Assembly: GCA_014529385.2 (NCBI GenBank)
Contig: CM043945.1
Location: 92,188,112-92,252,111, forward strand
DNA length: 64,000 nucleotides
Direction: 5' to 3'
Origin: Adiantum capillus-veneris
Lineage: Eukaryota > Streptophyta > Polypodiopsida > Polypodiales > Pteridaceae
Shown here: piece by piece, positions 24,750 to 35,740 of the stretch
Position numbering within the stretch: position 1 is the first letter of the stretch
Layout: every line of letters starts with the position of its first letter
Translations under genes and position numbers: made by a program
The notes under the pieces: generated by a model
Seen by the model: the letters and a program-made list of their open reading frames with translations, nothing else
Told to the model about the DNA's origin: nothing
Databases searched by the model: none

Positions 24750-25036
24750 CTTGTGCTATATAGCACAAACCGTAGAAGACTATAAGGCACCTGTTATGCA
24801 AAAAACGGCACTGACAGAAAATCTGCACAAAATGACAAAATAGCCTGTGCAGTACTGCCCGTAGTGGAAACGGAGGCCGAAATGAGCCCAAATCAAAATT
24901 CTGAGCAGACCGAGCTCTTCGAGCGCACCCAAAATATTTGTCGACCTGCGAACGCTCGCCAAAGCTCACTGAAATCGGAGAAAGTGAGCAGGCGTGTGCT
25001 GGAGCAGCTGGCGACTAAGCCCGGGAAGACGTGACC

Positions 25037-25050
25037 TGCTCTGATACCAA
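25037..25050 (-). other. primer binding site (initiator tRNA-Met type)
   Basis: Directly downstream of the 5' LTR the minus strand reads TTGGTATCAGAGCAGG. TGGTATCAGAGC is the sequence complementary to the 3' end of plant initiator tRNA-Met, standard for copia elements. Confidence 0.93.
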
Positions 25051-25051
25051 T

Positions 25052-25278
25052 TGTTGGAATTAGGGTTGCAGAGAAACACACACAGCTTGGAGAAGACGAA
25101 GGGAGCTCAAGGCACACAATAGAGAGTGTGTTACTTAGTGTGCAATGGAAAGATAGATAGCCCTAGAGTGATGGGCGTATATACAATGCACGGGGAAAAA
25201 AACCTCCTAAAGAGGGAAAAAATACCCCGGCGGTCCTAGTGTGTTCACACACATCACTACCACATGTATATGGTAACA
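25052..25278 (-). repeat. 5' LTR of copia element
   Basis: A 227-bp LTR identical by eye to 20103-20329, with TGTTACC...CCAACA ends. It is followed outside by the duplicated target TGTAT (25279-25283). Confidence 0.95.
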
Positions 25279-25283
25279 TGTAT

Positions 25284-26425
25284 GAGCCAATGGTTGGGCA
25301 ACTTGAGTTGATAAGCCCTCATTGATTGGCTTCAAGATTTGAAAAGGACCATAGTATCTTTTTGCTAATTTAGCATAATAGTTTTGATGGCCCGTAGGAT
25401 TTTTGCACGTTGTTGCTTTGGGAAACTTAAGTAAGATCCAATCATTTTCTTTGAATGTTAAGGCCCTTTTGTGCTTGTGATGCTGCCTTTTGCCATTTTT
25501 GAGAGATGGTAGCCTCCTTAATCTTTTGAAAAGATTCTTGTAGGTCACGGCTATACTCATCGATAGGGAAGATCTTCCCTTGTACTTTAAGTAGCAAGAG
25601 ACTTTTAGGTCTTCCCTCCTTTTGCTTTTCCCGTAGAAATATGTACAGTATTATTTTATGCATACTCTACAAGAGGTGATTACTTTTCCCATTGTGAGCA
25701 TTGATCTACTTCAATAACATAAGTCTTTAGTAGATCAAGTATCGTAAGATTGGCTATCTCACTTTGACCATCCATTTGTGGGTGATAGGCTAAAGAGAAA
25801 TTCAATTTTGTTCCTAGATTTTCAAAGAGACCTTTCCAAAAATTACTGATCATTCTAAGATCTCTATCTGGCACGATGGATGTTGGCAAAATCCATGGTA
25901 TTTGAAAATCTGTGATATGAAGAGAGTTGCCATTTGGTGTGCCTTAATAGTCTTTTTGACAAGAATAAAGTGTGCTTGCTTGCTATACTTGTCGACTATT
26001 GTCCATATTCCCGTAATCCCATGGATAGACTTGGGTAAACCAAATATAAAATCCATAGATATACTCTCCCATGGTGAATTTTGGATAGGCAATGGCTGGA
26101 TTAATCCATGTTGCTTCCCTCTATCATACTTGGTCTTTTGGCATACCGCACATTTTGAAACATACTCTTGTATGTCTACTTTCATGGCAGGCCAATATAA
26201 ATACGTCTCTACTCCTGGGAGAGTAGGTTGAATGCCTCTATGCCCTGCATAGAGAGGAGCATGGGATTCATACATGACTTTCTTACAAAGGGAGTGGGTA
26301 ACACATAGCCTGTTTCTGTGGAGAATATAACCATCGTGCAAGGTGAATGGTTCCTCTTTCTCCCCCAAAGCAACGGCTGACATTATGTCTCTATAGTCTG
26401 GGTCAGTAGCATACTCATCTATCAT
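25284..26425 (-). pseudogene. gypsy integrase remnant
   Basis: The zinc domain is YESHAPLYAGHRG...CAVCQKTKYDRGK (about 26100-26290). The core has SMDFIFGLPKS, SIVPDRDLRM and DGQSEIAN as the D,D,E positions (25680-26080). The C-terminal part, FKENDWILLKFPK then KLAKRYYGPFQILKPI, is cut at the copia target site. A frameshift near 25850-25890 and stops near 25670 and 25560 break the frame. Confidence 0.87.
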
Positions 26426-26439
26426 GAAGATAGATCATT

Positions 26440-27990
26440 GTGTAAATAGATATAGACACCGTATTAACTTTTGGTCGTCATGAAAGTGCATCGGCCGCTT
26501 GATTGTGCTTACCTGCAATGTGAGCAATATGAAAATTAAATTGCAAAAGAAAATTTTTCCACCTTATTTTTTTGTCGGAAAGCTTAGTTTGCGTCATGAA
26601 GTACTTGAGACTTTGGTGGTCTGTTTGTAAAATGATTGGAGTCTCCAATAAATAGTGCTTCCATGTGTCTACGACATGAAAAACGGCTAAAAGATCTTAT
26701 TCATAAATTCCCAAGACTCGTTTATCCGTATTGAGCATTTGGCTCTCATATGCTATGGCATGCCCTTCTTGAAGAAAGACTGCTCCAAGGCAATCACCAC
26801 AAGCATCACATTTGACCTCAAATGGCTTTGAGAGATCCGAAAGCATGAGGACTAGTTGGGAGGTAAACTTCTCTTTGAGCTTGTCAAAAGCATTTTGCTC
26901 CTTAGCAGTCCATGAATACTTAACATTCTTCTTTGTTAAGTCATGTAATGGTCCTGCTATTTGAGAAGATTTTGCTATGCACACATACCAATAAAGCTTC
27001 TTAGCTCTTGTAGATTCCTTGGATTAAGCCATGCTTTTATTACCTCTAAATTTGATGGATCCATACGAATACCATCTTGAGAAATAATATGACCTAAGTA
27101 TTGAATCTCTTGAAGGAAAAATTCACTTTCTTTTGGTTGAGAAAAATCTTGTTCTCCCTCAACGCTTGAAAAATTACTTGGAGATGTTGCTTATGTTCCT
27201 CCAAGGACTTGGAGTAGATGATGATATCATCAACAGTCCAGTGAATTTGTGGTAGGGTCTAAAGATTTTCTCCATTACATGATTGAATGTGGCTGGTGCA
27301 TTACTCAAGCCAAAAGGATGACTAGGTACTCATAAAGACCAAAAGTTGTACGAAACGTGATCTTTAGGATATCTTCATCCACTATCCTTATTTGATGATA
27401 GACACTTTTAAGGTTAATCCTACTAAAGTAGGTAGAGCTTTGCATCCTATCAAACAGATCTTCTACCCGAGTCATGAGAAATCTGTTTTTGATAGTGATA
27501 TGGTTTACTACTCGATAGTCCACACACATACGATATGTACCATCTTTCTTTTGCACTAAAAGGACTGGAGAACAAAAGGGAGAGGAGCTAGGCCTCACCA
27601 TCCCTTTGTCTACCAATTTTTGTACTTGCCTCGTGATCTCCTCTTGTTGATCTTGGGAAACTCAATAAGGAGTCTCGTTAGGTGGTGAGCTTTCTGGTAG
27701 GATCTCAATTCGATGGTCATCATCTCTTCATTTTGGAGGTAAGTCCATAGGGATATCATCTATCAACACATCTTGGAATCCTTTTAGAAAATAAGACAAG
27801 TCCAACTCTTCTTGATTCCTGCCATTTACATTTGATGAAACATTCGGACCTTTTAGGGACTCTTTGACAAAAATCATGTATGCAAAAACTGAGCTCTTCA
27901 TTGATTTATCAAAAGCAAGAGTATTTACAAGAGGCCACAGGTAGAAGATCTATTTGCAAGTTTTGGCCTGACAAATTCTCCAACCGCATT
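26440..27990 (-). pseudogene. gypsy protease linker, RT and RNase H remnant
   Basis: RT fingers and palm lie at 27305-27616 ([16 protein letters not shown], then the palm segment); the linker ahead of it at about 27620-27890 reads FVKESLKGPNVSSN and GFQDVLIDDIP. The RNase H-connection segment is at 26697-26984 (GPLHDLTKKNVKYSW, FEVKCDACGDCLGAVFLQEG). The rest of RNase H (26450-26700) includes FHIAHIAGKHNQAADAL-like sequence with stops. The matching plus-strand copy starts at about 28040. Confidence 0.85.
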
Positions 27991-28009
27991 AAAACTCACA
28001 ATGGACAGG

Positions 28010-30458
28010 CCACTCAAATTCTCTTCAGGAGTACAAGTGACACCTCCAGGTCACATTATCTCTCAAGATGGTATCCGTATGGATTCATCAAAGTTGGAGG
28101 TAATAAAAGCATGGCCTAATCATAGGAATCTACATGAGCTAAGAAGCTTTATTGGTATGTGTGCATATTGTAGATTCTTCATTGAAAATTTTTCTCAAAT
28201 AGCAGGACCATTACATGACTTAACAAAAAATAATTTTAAGTATTCATGGACTTCTAAGGAGCAAAATGCTTTTGACAAGCTCAAAGAGAAGCCTACCTCC
28301 CAGCCAGTCCTTATGCTTCCGGATCTCTCAAAGCCATTTGAGGTCCAATGTGATGCTTGTGGTGATTGCCTTGGAGCATTTTTGCTTCAAGAAGGGCATG
28401 CCATAGCATATGAGAGCCGAAGGCTCAATGCCGATGAGCGGGTCTTGGGCATATATGAAAAAGAGCTTTTAGATGTTCTACATGCCCTAGAAACATGGAA
28501 GAACTGTCTCTTGGGGGCTCTATTCATCCTACGAATGGATCACAAAGCCTCAAGAAATTCATGACGCAAATCAAGCTCTCTGACAAACAAATGAGGTGGG
28601 CAAATTTTCTTTTGCAATTTAAATTTCATATTGCTCACATTGCTGGCAAGCACAATCAAGTGGTCGATGCACTTTCACCACAACCAAGGGTAAATGTGGT
28701 GTCTATAGCAACTCACAATGATCTATCTTTTATGATAGATGAGTTGCTACTGACCAAGACTTTAAGTATGTAATTACAGCCTTTGCATTAGGGAAGAAAA
28801 AAAGAACCATTCACCTTGAAGGATGGTTATCTTCCAAACGGCAATAGGCTATGTGTTACTCACATCAATACAATAAGAAAGTCATGTATGAATCCCATGC
28901 TTCTCCTGATGCAGAGCGAAGAACGATTCCATAATCTACTCTTCGAAGAGTAGAAATGTATTTCTGTTGGTCTACCATGAAAAATAAACATACAAGAGTA
29001 TGTTTCAAAATGCATGGTATACCAAAAATTGAAATTAGATCGAGGGAAGCAACTTGGATTGTTTCAGTCGACAAGCTTAGCAAGAAAACACACTCTATGC
29101 CTGTCAAAAAAACTATTAAGGCACATCAAACGGAAACCCTCTTTAGATCTCAAAATTTCAAGTATCATGACTTGCCAACATCCATAGTTTTGGACAAAGA
29201 TCCTAGAATGACAAGTAATTTCTAGAAGGGTCTCTTTTGAGAATCTAGGAAGTAGATTAAATTTCTCTTTCAGCCTATCATCCACAAACAGATGACCAAA
29301 GTGAAATAACTAATCTACTGATTCTTGAATCTACTAAAAGCCTATGTCATGGAAGTAGGTCAACGTTCTCAATCAGAGAAGTACCTATCTCTTATAGAGT
29401 ATGCGTACAATGACATTGTACATACTTCTATGGGAAAAGCACCTTTCTAGGTTGAAAATGGAAGATCCAAAAGTCCCTTATTACTTAAAGTGCATGAGAA
29501 GACCTTCGTTGCTAATGAATATAGTCGAGACTCACAAGAATCTTTTCCAAAGATTAAAGAGGCTATATCCATCTCAAAGCAAAGGCAAAAAGGGTTGCTG
29601 CTAATAAGCACAAAAGAGCCTTAGCCTTTAAGGAAAATGATTGGGTCTTGCTAAAGTTTCTCAAGGCTCGTCTAAGGCATACTATGGGCAAGAATCCTAC
29701 GAGCCATCAAGAGTATTATGCTAAACTAGCAAAAAGATACTATGGTTCTTTCCTTTAAAATTATTAAACCAATCAATGAGATGTCTTATTAGTTAAAGTT
29801 GCCCAACCATTGGCTCATTCACAATGCTAACCAGGTGAGCCTACTCAAGCCTTACAAAGGAGAGCCACCAAAAGAACCAATAACGGAGGACCCGCCAGAG
29901 ATTGAAGATCAAGAAGAGGTGTTGTAGCCCGAATCGATTCTTTGACACGAAGACAAAGGTACTAAGAAACGGTAAGATTATCCAATGATATCTTGTTAAG
30001 TTTAAGAATTATCCTTTTAAAGATGCTAGATGGATGCAAGGAACCTAGCTTAAGGATAACATGAACCTTGTCAATGCTTACAATGCTAAACTAGAGTAAG
30101 CAAATGAAAATGCATTTTAAATGAACAACGTTTTTGTCTTACAAGACTCATTCTCTTTCTTTTATTGTGCACAAAATTTAAGAAGTATGCATGCTTAGGA
30201 TCATGTTTGTGGCGACGAGGTCTCCCAAACACCAAGTAGAACTTGTCGCTCTACTTTGGAAGTATGATATTGACTGAAGAGCAGACATGCTTGCGGAAGC
30301 TAAGTCTCTCAAGCACCAAATGGATTAGTAATCCATTCTAGAATGATGTCGTAGTGTAAAAAGGGATCCTCTACCCGCTAAGAAACATGGACTAATGACT
30401 AGGCTTTATCTTCTCTACCTCATAGTCGAGGACGACTATGATTTCAAGAGAGAGGTAA
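28010..30458 (+). pseudogene. gypsy chromovirus Pol remnant, right inverted copy
   Basis: From left to right: the RT end (PPGHIISQDGIRMDSSKLEV), RNase H (FEVQCDACGDCLGAFLLQEG, VLGIYEKELLDVLHALETWK, FHIAHIAGKHNQVVDAL) and an integrase remnant from 28860 to 29650 (KIEIRSREATW, KTIKAHQTETLFRSQNFKYH, PTSIVLDKDPRM). The C-terminal region holds VSLLKPYKGEPPKEPI and a chromodomain-like tail to about 30060. Many frameshifts are present. It is the inverted relative of 19628-28000 and lacks gag, protease and the RT N-terminus. Confidence 0.85.
30441..30458 (+). other. polypurine tract of gypsy element
   Basis: AAGAGAGAGGTAA lies directly upstream of the putative LTR start TGTCATAAAA. Confidence 0.5.
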
Positions 30459-31066
30459 TGTCATAAAATATAATATCTAACTTTATCAAATGATTTTCTC
30501 ATATTCAAGTGATCACTTAATATGGAAAGATAAAAGGGGAACAAGAGTTAGGATATATATGTGTGCTTCTATACCTATCTCAACCGGGGATCAAAAGGAG
30601 AAATGGTTGCATATCAACAGGGGTCCAAAAGGAAACGGTCTACCAAAGAGTAATGTGCAGTAAGTGCTTCTAGATTTACCTCAGCAAGGGACCAAGAGGA
30701 GAGATGGTTACATCTCAAAAGGGGTCCAAACGAAGGTAGTCTATCAAAGAGCAACGTGCATGTAATGGAGCCTAAAATACCTTAGGGTTAACTTCATTCA
30801 AGACATCCAAAAGTTAGTGTTAAAAAGTCCTTTGATATTATGCAAGCTAGGGTTAGCCTCGAGGTAGGACTCATACCCAAGCATGAGATGCGAAGATGCT
30901 TAAAGTGGTTGTGAAAACCTTGCCCAAAGCTTGAGGTGATTTTTATGCATAAAACGACTAAGGTTCTTGAAATGTTGAATTCAAAGATAAAGTCTCAAGA
31001 GGCATAAAAATTTCCATGCTTGATTGACTAAGGCTTGAAGTATTCAATTCAAAACAAATGACTTAA

Positions 31067-32320
31067 GAAGCAAGACAAACTTATTAGGAGATTTCGGAGG
31101 TCTTTTGGAGAGCCTTTTGGAAGAGAGAGGAAAATAAGCTCCTCCAATGAGAGAAGAGCTTACGTTACGTAGAAAAATAGATTGATATTAACAAAAATAT
31201 AAAAGGTGTCCCTCTCCTCATTTAATAATCTAGTGGTTCTTGAAGACGAGCACTCTCTTTCATTTAATGCGAGCACCTTTTTCAGAAGGTAGATGCGGTG
31301 CATTTGATACGGGCTACGTCATCACTAGAACTCAAAAAGTCACAAAACTATCAAGTGGTGGAAGATTTTGAAACTTTTGATATTGCCAATGCGTCCGGAA
31401 CGCACATATCTCTTAGAAATGAATGTCCAATTGCCTCGCTCAGACATCCAAAGAGGTAAAAAAATGTCAAAAAGCCCTAAAGGAACATTTTACTAACGGC
31501 GCGCGAGGGGCCATTCCAAAATTTTGTAATGCCTTCTCGCGCGCCGTTAGTAAAAAGCCTATTTTTCCTCTTTTTAGGGAGCTATTTGAGAGGAAAATGT
31601 CCAAAAACCTCTAAAAAGGGGCTTTCTGAAAAGATAAGTGTCCAAAAATCACTAAAAGGAGCTTTGTACTAACGACGCGCAGAGGGGCTTTCTAGAATTT
31701 TGGAATGCCTCCTCGCGCGCCGTTAGTAAAAAGCCCCTTTTTTCTCTTTTTAGGGAGCTTTTTGAGAGGAAAATGTCCAAAAACCTCTAAAAAGGGGCTT
31801 TCTGGAAAGATAAGTGTCCAAAAGTCACTAAAAGAAGCTTTGTACTAACGGCGCGCAGAGGGGCATTCTAGAATTTAGAAATGCCTCCTCTCGTGCCTTA
31901 AGTAAAAAGCCCATTTTTTGGGGTTTTTTGACATTTTTTGCCTCTCCGGTCGTCGGAATGAGGCAAGTAGACATTCGTTTTTAGGGTATTTTGGCGTTCC
32001 GGACGCACTGGTGGTGTCAAAAGCCTCAAAATCTATCACTAGTTGACACTTTGTGACTTTTCAACTTTTAGTGATGACGTAAGCTGCATTGAATGCGCCG
32101 CACCTGCCTCCTGAAAAAGACGCTCGCATTAAATAAAAAAGTGACCGTTTTCAAGGACGATTGAGAATATAAATCTACTTTTTAGAGTGTCTGGTTGTCC
32201 TTTTGGACGTACTCACAAGGTGCAAGTGCATTTTATAAAAAGTTTCTAGAGAGAGAAATACAATTTCTTAAAAGGCCCTCCAAATGACCTACGAAATTTT
32301 CTAATAAACTCAACGCAAAC
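31067..32320. repeat. 1.25-kb imperfect palindrome
   Basis: The left arm (about 31067-31410) and right arm (about 31990-32320) are inverted copies. Matching landmarks include GCGTCCGGAACGC / GCGTTCCGGACGC, GATGACGTA, CTGAAAAAG...CTCGCATTAAAT and CTCCAAAAGACCTCCGAAAT / CTCCAAATGACCTACGAAAT. The arms differ by substitutions and small indels. The centre holds the 176-bp tandem array. Confidence 0.8.
31450..31925. repeat. 176-bp tandem repeat, each unit with a GC-rich hairpin
   Basis: Three hairpins start exactly 176 bp apart: 31491-31552, 31667-31728 and 31843-31903. Each has a stem of the type TACTAACGGCGCGCGAGG / CCTCGCGCGCCGTTAGTA around a loop of about 23 bp. The third stem is decayed. Flanking AAAATGTCCAAAAACCTCTA segments are repeated as well. 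Confidence 0.88.
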
Positions 32321-32521
32321 CACAAGACAAAAAAAAACTACAAACAACTGTCATAGTGGGGGTAAACTCGACCACTAAACCATCATAGAGCAGGGATTTA
32401 ATATTTACATAATTACGACAAATTTTGTGTGATCGCAAGGTCTTATTGACACATTAATAGTGATCACAAAGAATCCGGTTAAGGGCAGCCTAGAAACCCA
32501 CTAAAATCCCACTACGCTTTT

Positions 32522-32605
32522 TAGTATTCCCGTCGGGCCCGTCGGGCTTTTCCATTTTCCCTGCAGGCACGTCGGTAATACTGAAAAGCCCGACGGGTCC
32601 ACATA
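32522..32605. repeat. hairpin-rich left terminus of element copy 2
   Basis: CCCGTCGGGCTTTTCC at its left pairs with AAAAGCCCGACGGG at its right, forming a stem-loop with a TGCAGGCACGTCGG centre. A similar hairpin lies at 38759-38823 and can be aligned in inverted orientation, including TAATTATATATA next to it, as expected for terminal inverted repeats. Confidence 0.7.
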
Positions 32606-32659
32606 ATTATATATATACGGGCCCGATCGAGTCTGCTGGGTGTTATTTCATTGCTTCAT

Positions 32660-32662
<3 letters not shown>

Positions 32663-32715
<53 letters not shown>
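32663..32715. repeat. (GA)n microsatellite
   Basis: A pure GA run of about 53 bp just inside the element terminus, in the place of the CT run at 19525-19618 in the inverted copy. Confidence 0.97.
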
Positions 32716-32718
<3 letters not shown>

Positions 32719-32960
32719 ACCGCCTTTGCAGGTACGTCGAGAGGAGAGAGGGAGAGAGGGGGTCGTGCGAAAGCGTCTGCTGCATCGCAGTGCGCGACAG
32801 TAGCGGAGTACCTGACCACACAATCCGGGTATGTGTTATGTGTGTATGCATTGTGTGGTAGCATATCTTTTGTCGTATTGCGCGGCAGTCATAAGGTACC
32901 TTATCACACAATGGAATTGTGTGCGTAAGCTGTTCTACGGAACAGTGCTTACCACGGGGG
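32716..32960 (+). promoter_or_regulatory. conserved hairpin-rich subterminal segment, copy 2
   Basis: This noncoding segment is conserved with 19186-19524. It has a perfect 10-bp stem, ACCACACAAT (32815-32824) with ATTGTGTGGT (32850-32859), and the 14-bp palindrome ATAAGGTACCTTAT (32891-32904). It lies between the element end and the kinase-RING start. A promoter or transposase-binding role is inferred from conservation alone. Confidence 0.5.
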
Positions 32961-33048
32961 TATCACCTCGGTTGATTTTGTTGTTTTTAAATGTCCATAT
33001 AAAATTATATACTAGCTAACCATATTTAAAAGAATGATTTATTTATCA

Positions 33049-33360
33049 ATCATCGCTATTTTAAATGCTTTATTTATATAAATTATATGCAAAAAAGTAT
33101 TTGCACACAATTTGCATGTTCAATATTTTTTAAGGACCTCAAGCATCATCGCTATTTTTAATGCTTCATTTACATAAATTCTCTGTAAAAAAGAATTTGC
33201 ACACAATTTACATGTTGAATATTCTTTTGTATCTTTTTAAAGAGCATCAATCATCATCGCTATTTTGAATGCTACATTTACATTAATTCTGTGTAAAAAA
33301 GTGTGTGAACACAATTTGCATGTTAAATATTTATTTCTACCTTTTTAAAGAGCAAGACAG
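33049..33360. repeat. three tandem repeats of about 100 bp
   Basis: Units begin ATCATCGCTATTTT at 33049, 33145 and 33253 (spacing 96 and 108 bp) and share TTGCACACAATTTGCATGTT-like cores. They are AT-rich and noncoding, upstream of the kinase-RING gene of copy 2. Confidence 0.85.
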
Positions 33361-33744
33361 TCTTTGTAATTTTCTAGTCCGATTTGTATACTTCCAATGT
33401 ATTAAATGTTTTTGAAGTCTTTAAGTCAGTGTGTGCTTTGTTTGAACTAGTATGTGGGCACGGAGAAAAATATAAGTTAAAAATTCAATATGTGTTGAAA
33501 TGTGCCAGACTATTATTATGTATTATTTAATCTGAATTAATTTTTTATAAACCACTTGTTTGATCTGCATTTTACACGTGTAACAGATTGCAATTTTAAG
33601 CGAAGATTGTTTTTAATTTTTCATCAATATTTTCTTGCACATTTCTTAAAGTCTACAAGTCGTGGTTAAGGATTTACCTGAAATAGTGTGAGAGTGTTAG
33701 TGTCATTCGCAACCATGAATGACTATTTGATATGTTGTTTTTTA

Positions 33745-35543
33745 TTGTCCAATGCAAATATGACGCCAGATCAAAAGAAAGGTATTATGCATGCCATTCG
33801 TAAAGAATATGAATATATTTTGGCAATCTCATCATGTGCAGATGGTCGCATACAGCAGAGTAGTGAAAGCGATGTCTTCATCAAAGACCTCACTGGCGCT
33901 ATATGGGAGAACATAGAGCACAGGCTGCGAGGTGAAGGCCAATACAAGTTGTTAATTCTAGCAAGGATTCGAGAATTCGACCCCCACCGCAAGGTTAGGA
34001 CAATGTTGGGCAATATGAAAGTATGTTGCAGAGACTTAAAGATATATATCCCACCTGTCTGCGACATGTCAAAATTAGAGCTTTGGGATAACTTCTGGAA
34101 AGAACAGAAGGTAAAGATGAAGCATGTGAAAGCGTAGGACCAAGCAGTCTTACCCAAGAGATTGAAGATGGCCCAAGATGTGCAAGCAATTTTGGGAGGT
34201 CGATCCAATGCTAGCGGCACCGGCACAATCATGCACACGGATTTGAATGCCAAGTGCGCTCATCTTGTCGGCATTCCTCACGAAGCCTTGGTAGAAGGTA
34301 TGAGGATTGGAGCAGGGTCCTTCGGTGTGTGTGCACATTGTACACCATCAAAGGCGTCTCTTTTTTTCCATACCACATTACATATGTGGGAAAATGTTAT
34401 AAGGGAGGGAGTGAGGTGAAATTTGACAACTTTTAGACAGAGCAAGGAATGCAAACGCTTTACCCCTCCATTGTAATGTGCATTGGCTTTACTACCGAAG
34501 CTCCTTGGAGAACAAGATGAAGAACGAGATATTGGCACATCATCAGTGCTCGATGATCAACAATGAGCGGTTGTTAATGCATTTCAGTGCATGAAATCTC
34601 TAGCACATGGTATGTCAGCACAACAAGCGACGCGCACTTTTGGACGACTCTCAAAATGGGCAAATCCAAACCATATGCAATGGAAAGAGACCAATAAGAG
34701 GTGACGAAGGACATGATCAAGACAATATGGCCATGTGATGACGTAGAGATCAAGAAAGGAAGGTGGAAGGTTTCGAAGTGCAACCATGATGCGATCAAAG
34801 AAAATGCTGAGAGGATTTACTTGAAAGTTTATGGCCATCCCATGCACAATGCATATTTTGTGCTATATTTTACAAAAATGTTATATTTTCACTTTGTGCA
34901 ACAACCACCAGTAGACTTTTTGTCAAAGGAGACAAATATTGCCACTCATGATATAAGGCAGAGTTGTGTCACTTTCACCCAGATGAGCTGGCATTGATAG
35001 TGGAAGGTGCCGATCTACAGTTAAAAAGAGAGAAGGATATTTACACGACACAAGTTGGCAGAGAAAGATGCAAAAATAACGCGGCTTTCTATAGCCACCC
35101 AGACACCTCAACCCTCACAAGTCCGAATAGAGAAAAGCATTCACCGCTTAAGCTAGGACGTTCAAAATCTGACACAGCGAGTGAATCTAACACTTGTACA
35201 AGGGACACACATCAGCCACCTTGTCCTGCATCTAGATTTAGTCCCCTCTTCTACTTCAGATGCATACTCTTCTTCCCAATGTCCAGTTTGCTACAAGAAT
35301 TTTAATGGATGGATAGGATATTATACATTGACATGCGGTCATTATTATCACTTCGTTTGTTTTATTCGTTTAATGCAAAATAGTAGCCGATGTGCAATCT
35401 GTCCACAAGATATTCCACAAGGAAAATATGTTATGTTTGGCATGACAAATGAGTATAAATTCAAGCACGTCCACCAAGATACCCCTAGCACAATTAGAAG
35501 TTTGTTTGGTGAACAAGATGCTACTTCAGAGCAACACAATTGA
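33745..35543 (+). pseudogene. kinase-RING passenger gene, copy 2
   Basis: The N-terminal region (from MTPDQKK at 33760; copy 1 has ATG at the position matching 33745) runs to a TAG at 34135 where copy 1 has CAG. A glycine-loop-like IGAGSFGVC follows at about 34305-34335, then a frameshift, then YVGKCYKG (candidate kinase Lys) and LYPSIVMCIGFT (strand beta-4 type). The central kinase part with HxDLxxxN, kept in copy 1, is deleted here near 34540. A helical region at 34640-35000 leads to a RING-H2 finger at 35280-35402: CPVC-x14-CGHYYH-x2-C-x10-CAIC. The stop at 35541-35543 lies 200 bp from the convergent transposase end. The RING suggests an E3 ubiquitin ligase-like role; this is inference. 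Confidence 0.77.
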
Positions 35544-35740
35544 GATCGATAAACTATGTATAATTGCAAACTGTGAAGAATTGTATATGATCAAAACAAA
35601 CTTGAATACAAGGTCTTTTACAATGACTTTTGACACGATCTTCATTCTACTCTCAAGCTATATTGAATCTGTAAAGTTGTTATTTGGTTCTAAGTCTAAG
35701 TGTTGTGGTTCTCCTTGTATTTCAACGTCCACATCTATTA

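Larger units (their letters stand above)
20103..25278 (-). mobile_element. Ty1/copia retrotransposon, nearly intact and recent
   Basis: This 5176-bp element has 227-bp LTRs (20103-20329 and 25052-25278) that are identical by eye, a methionine initiator tRNA primer site, a polypurine tract and a TGTAT target duplication. The internal region carries gag and one very long pol frame. Only two coding lesions are obvious: an in-frame TAG in gag near 24555 and a frameshift near 24010. Identical LTRs imply a recent insertion. It sits in the integrase C-terminal region of a gypsy element. Confidence 0.96.
19628..28000 (-). mobile_element. Ty3/gypsy chromovirus, left inverted copy, split by copia insertion
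   Basis: On the minus strand from about 27990 to 19628 the order is protease-RT linker, RT, RNase H, integrase and C-terminal region, plus 3' untranslated sequence. The copia element 20103-25278 and its TGTAT duplication interrupt it. The same family lies inverted at about 28010-32451. The 5' half (LTR, gag, protease) is missing, and the element is fused head-to-head to its inverted relative near 28000. Its 3' end is cut at the CT tract at 19618. Confidence 0.85.
30459..32451 (+). repeat. putative 3' LTR of gypsy element, about 2 kb
   Basis: It begins TGTCA right after the polypurine tract and could end TGACA at 32451, giving a 5-bp terminal inverted repeat. The left copy is truncated before this point, so the borders cannot be checked against a partner LTR. 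The interior contains a large palindrome and 176-bp tandem repeats, listed separately. No gene is visible in it. Confidence 0.42.
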
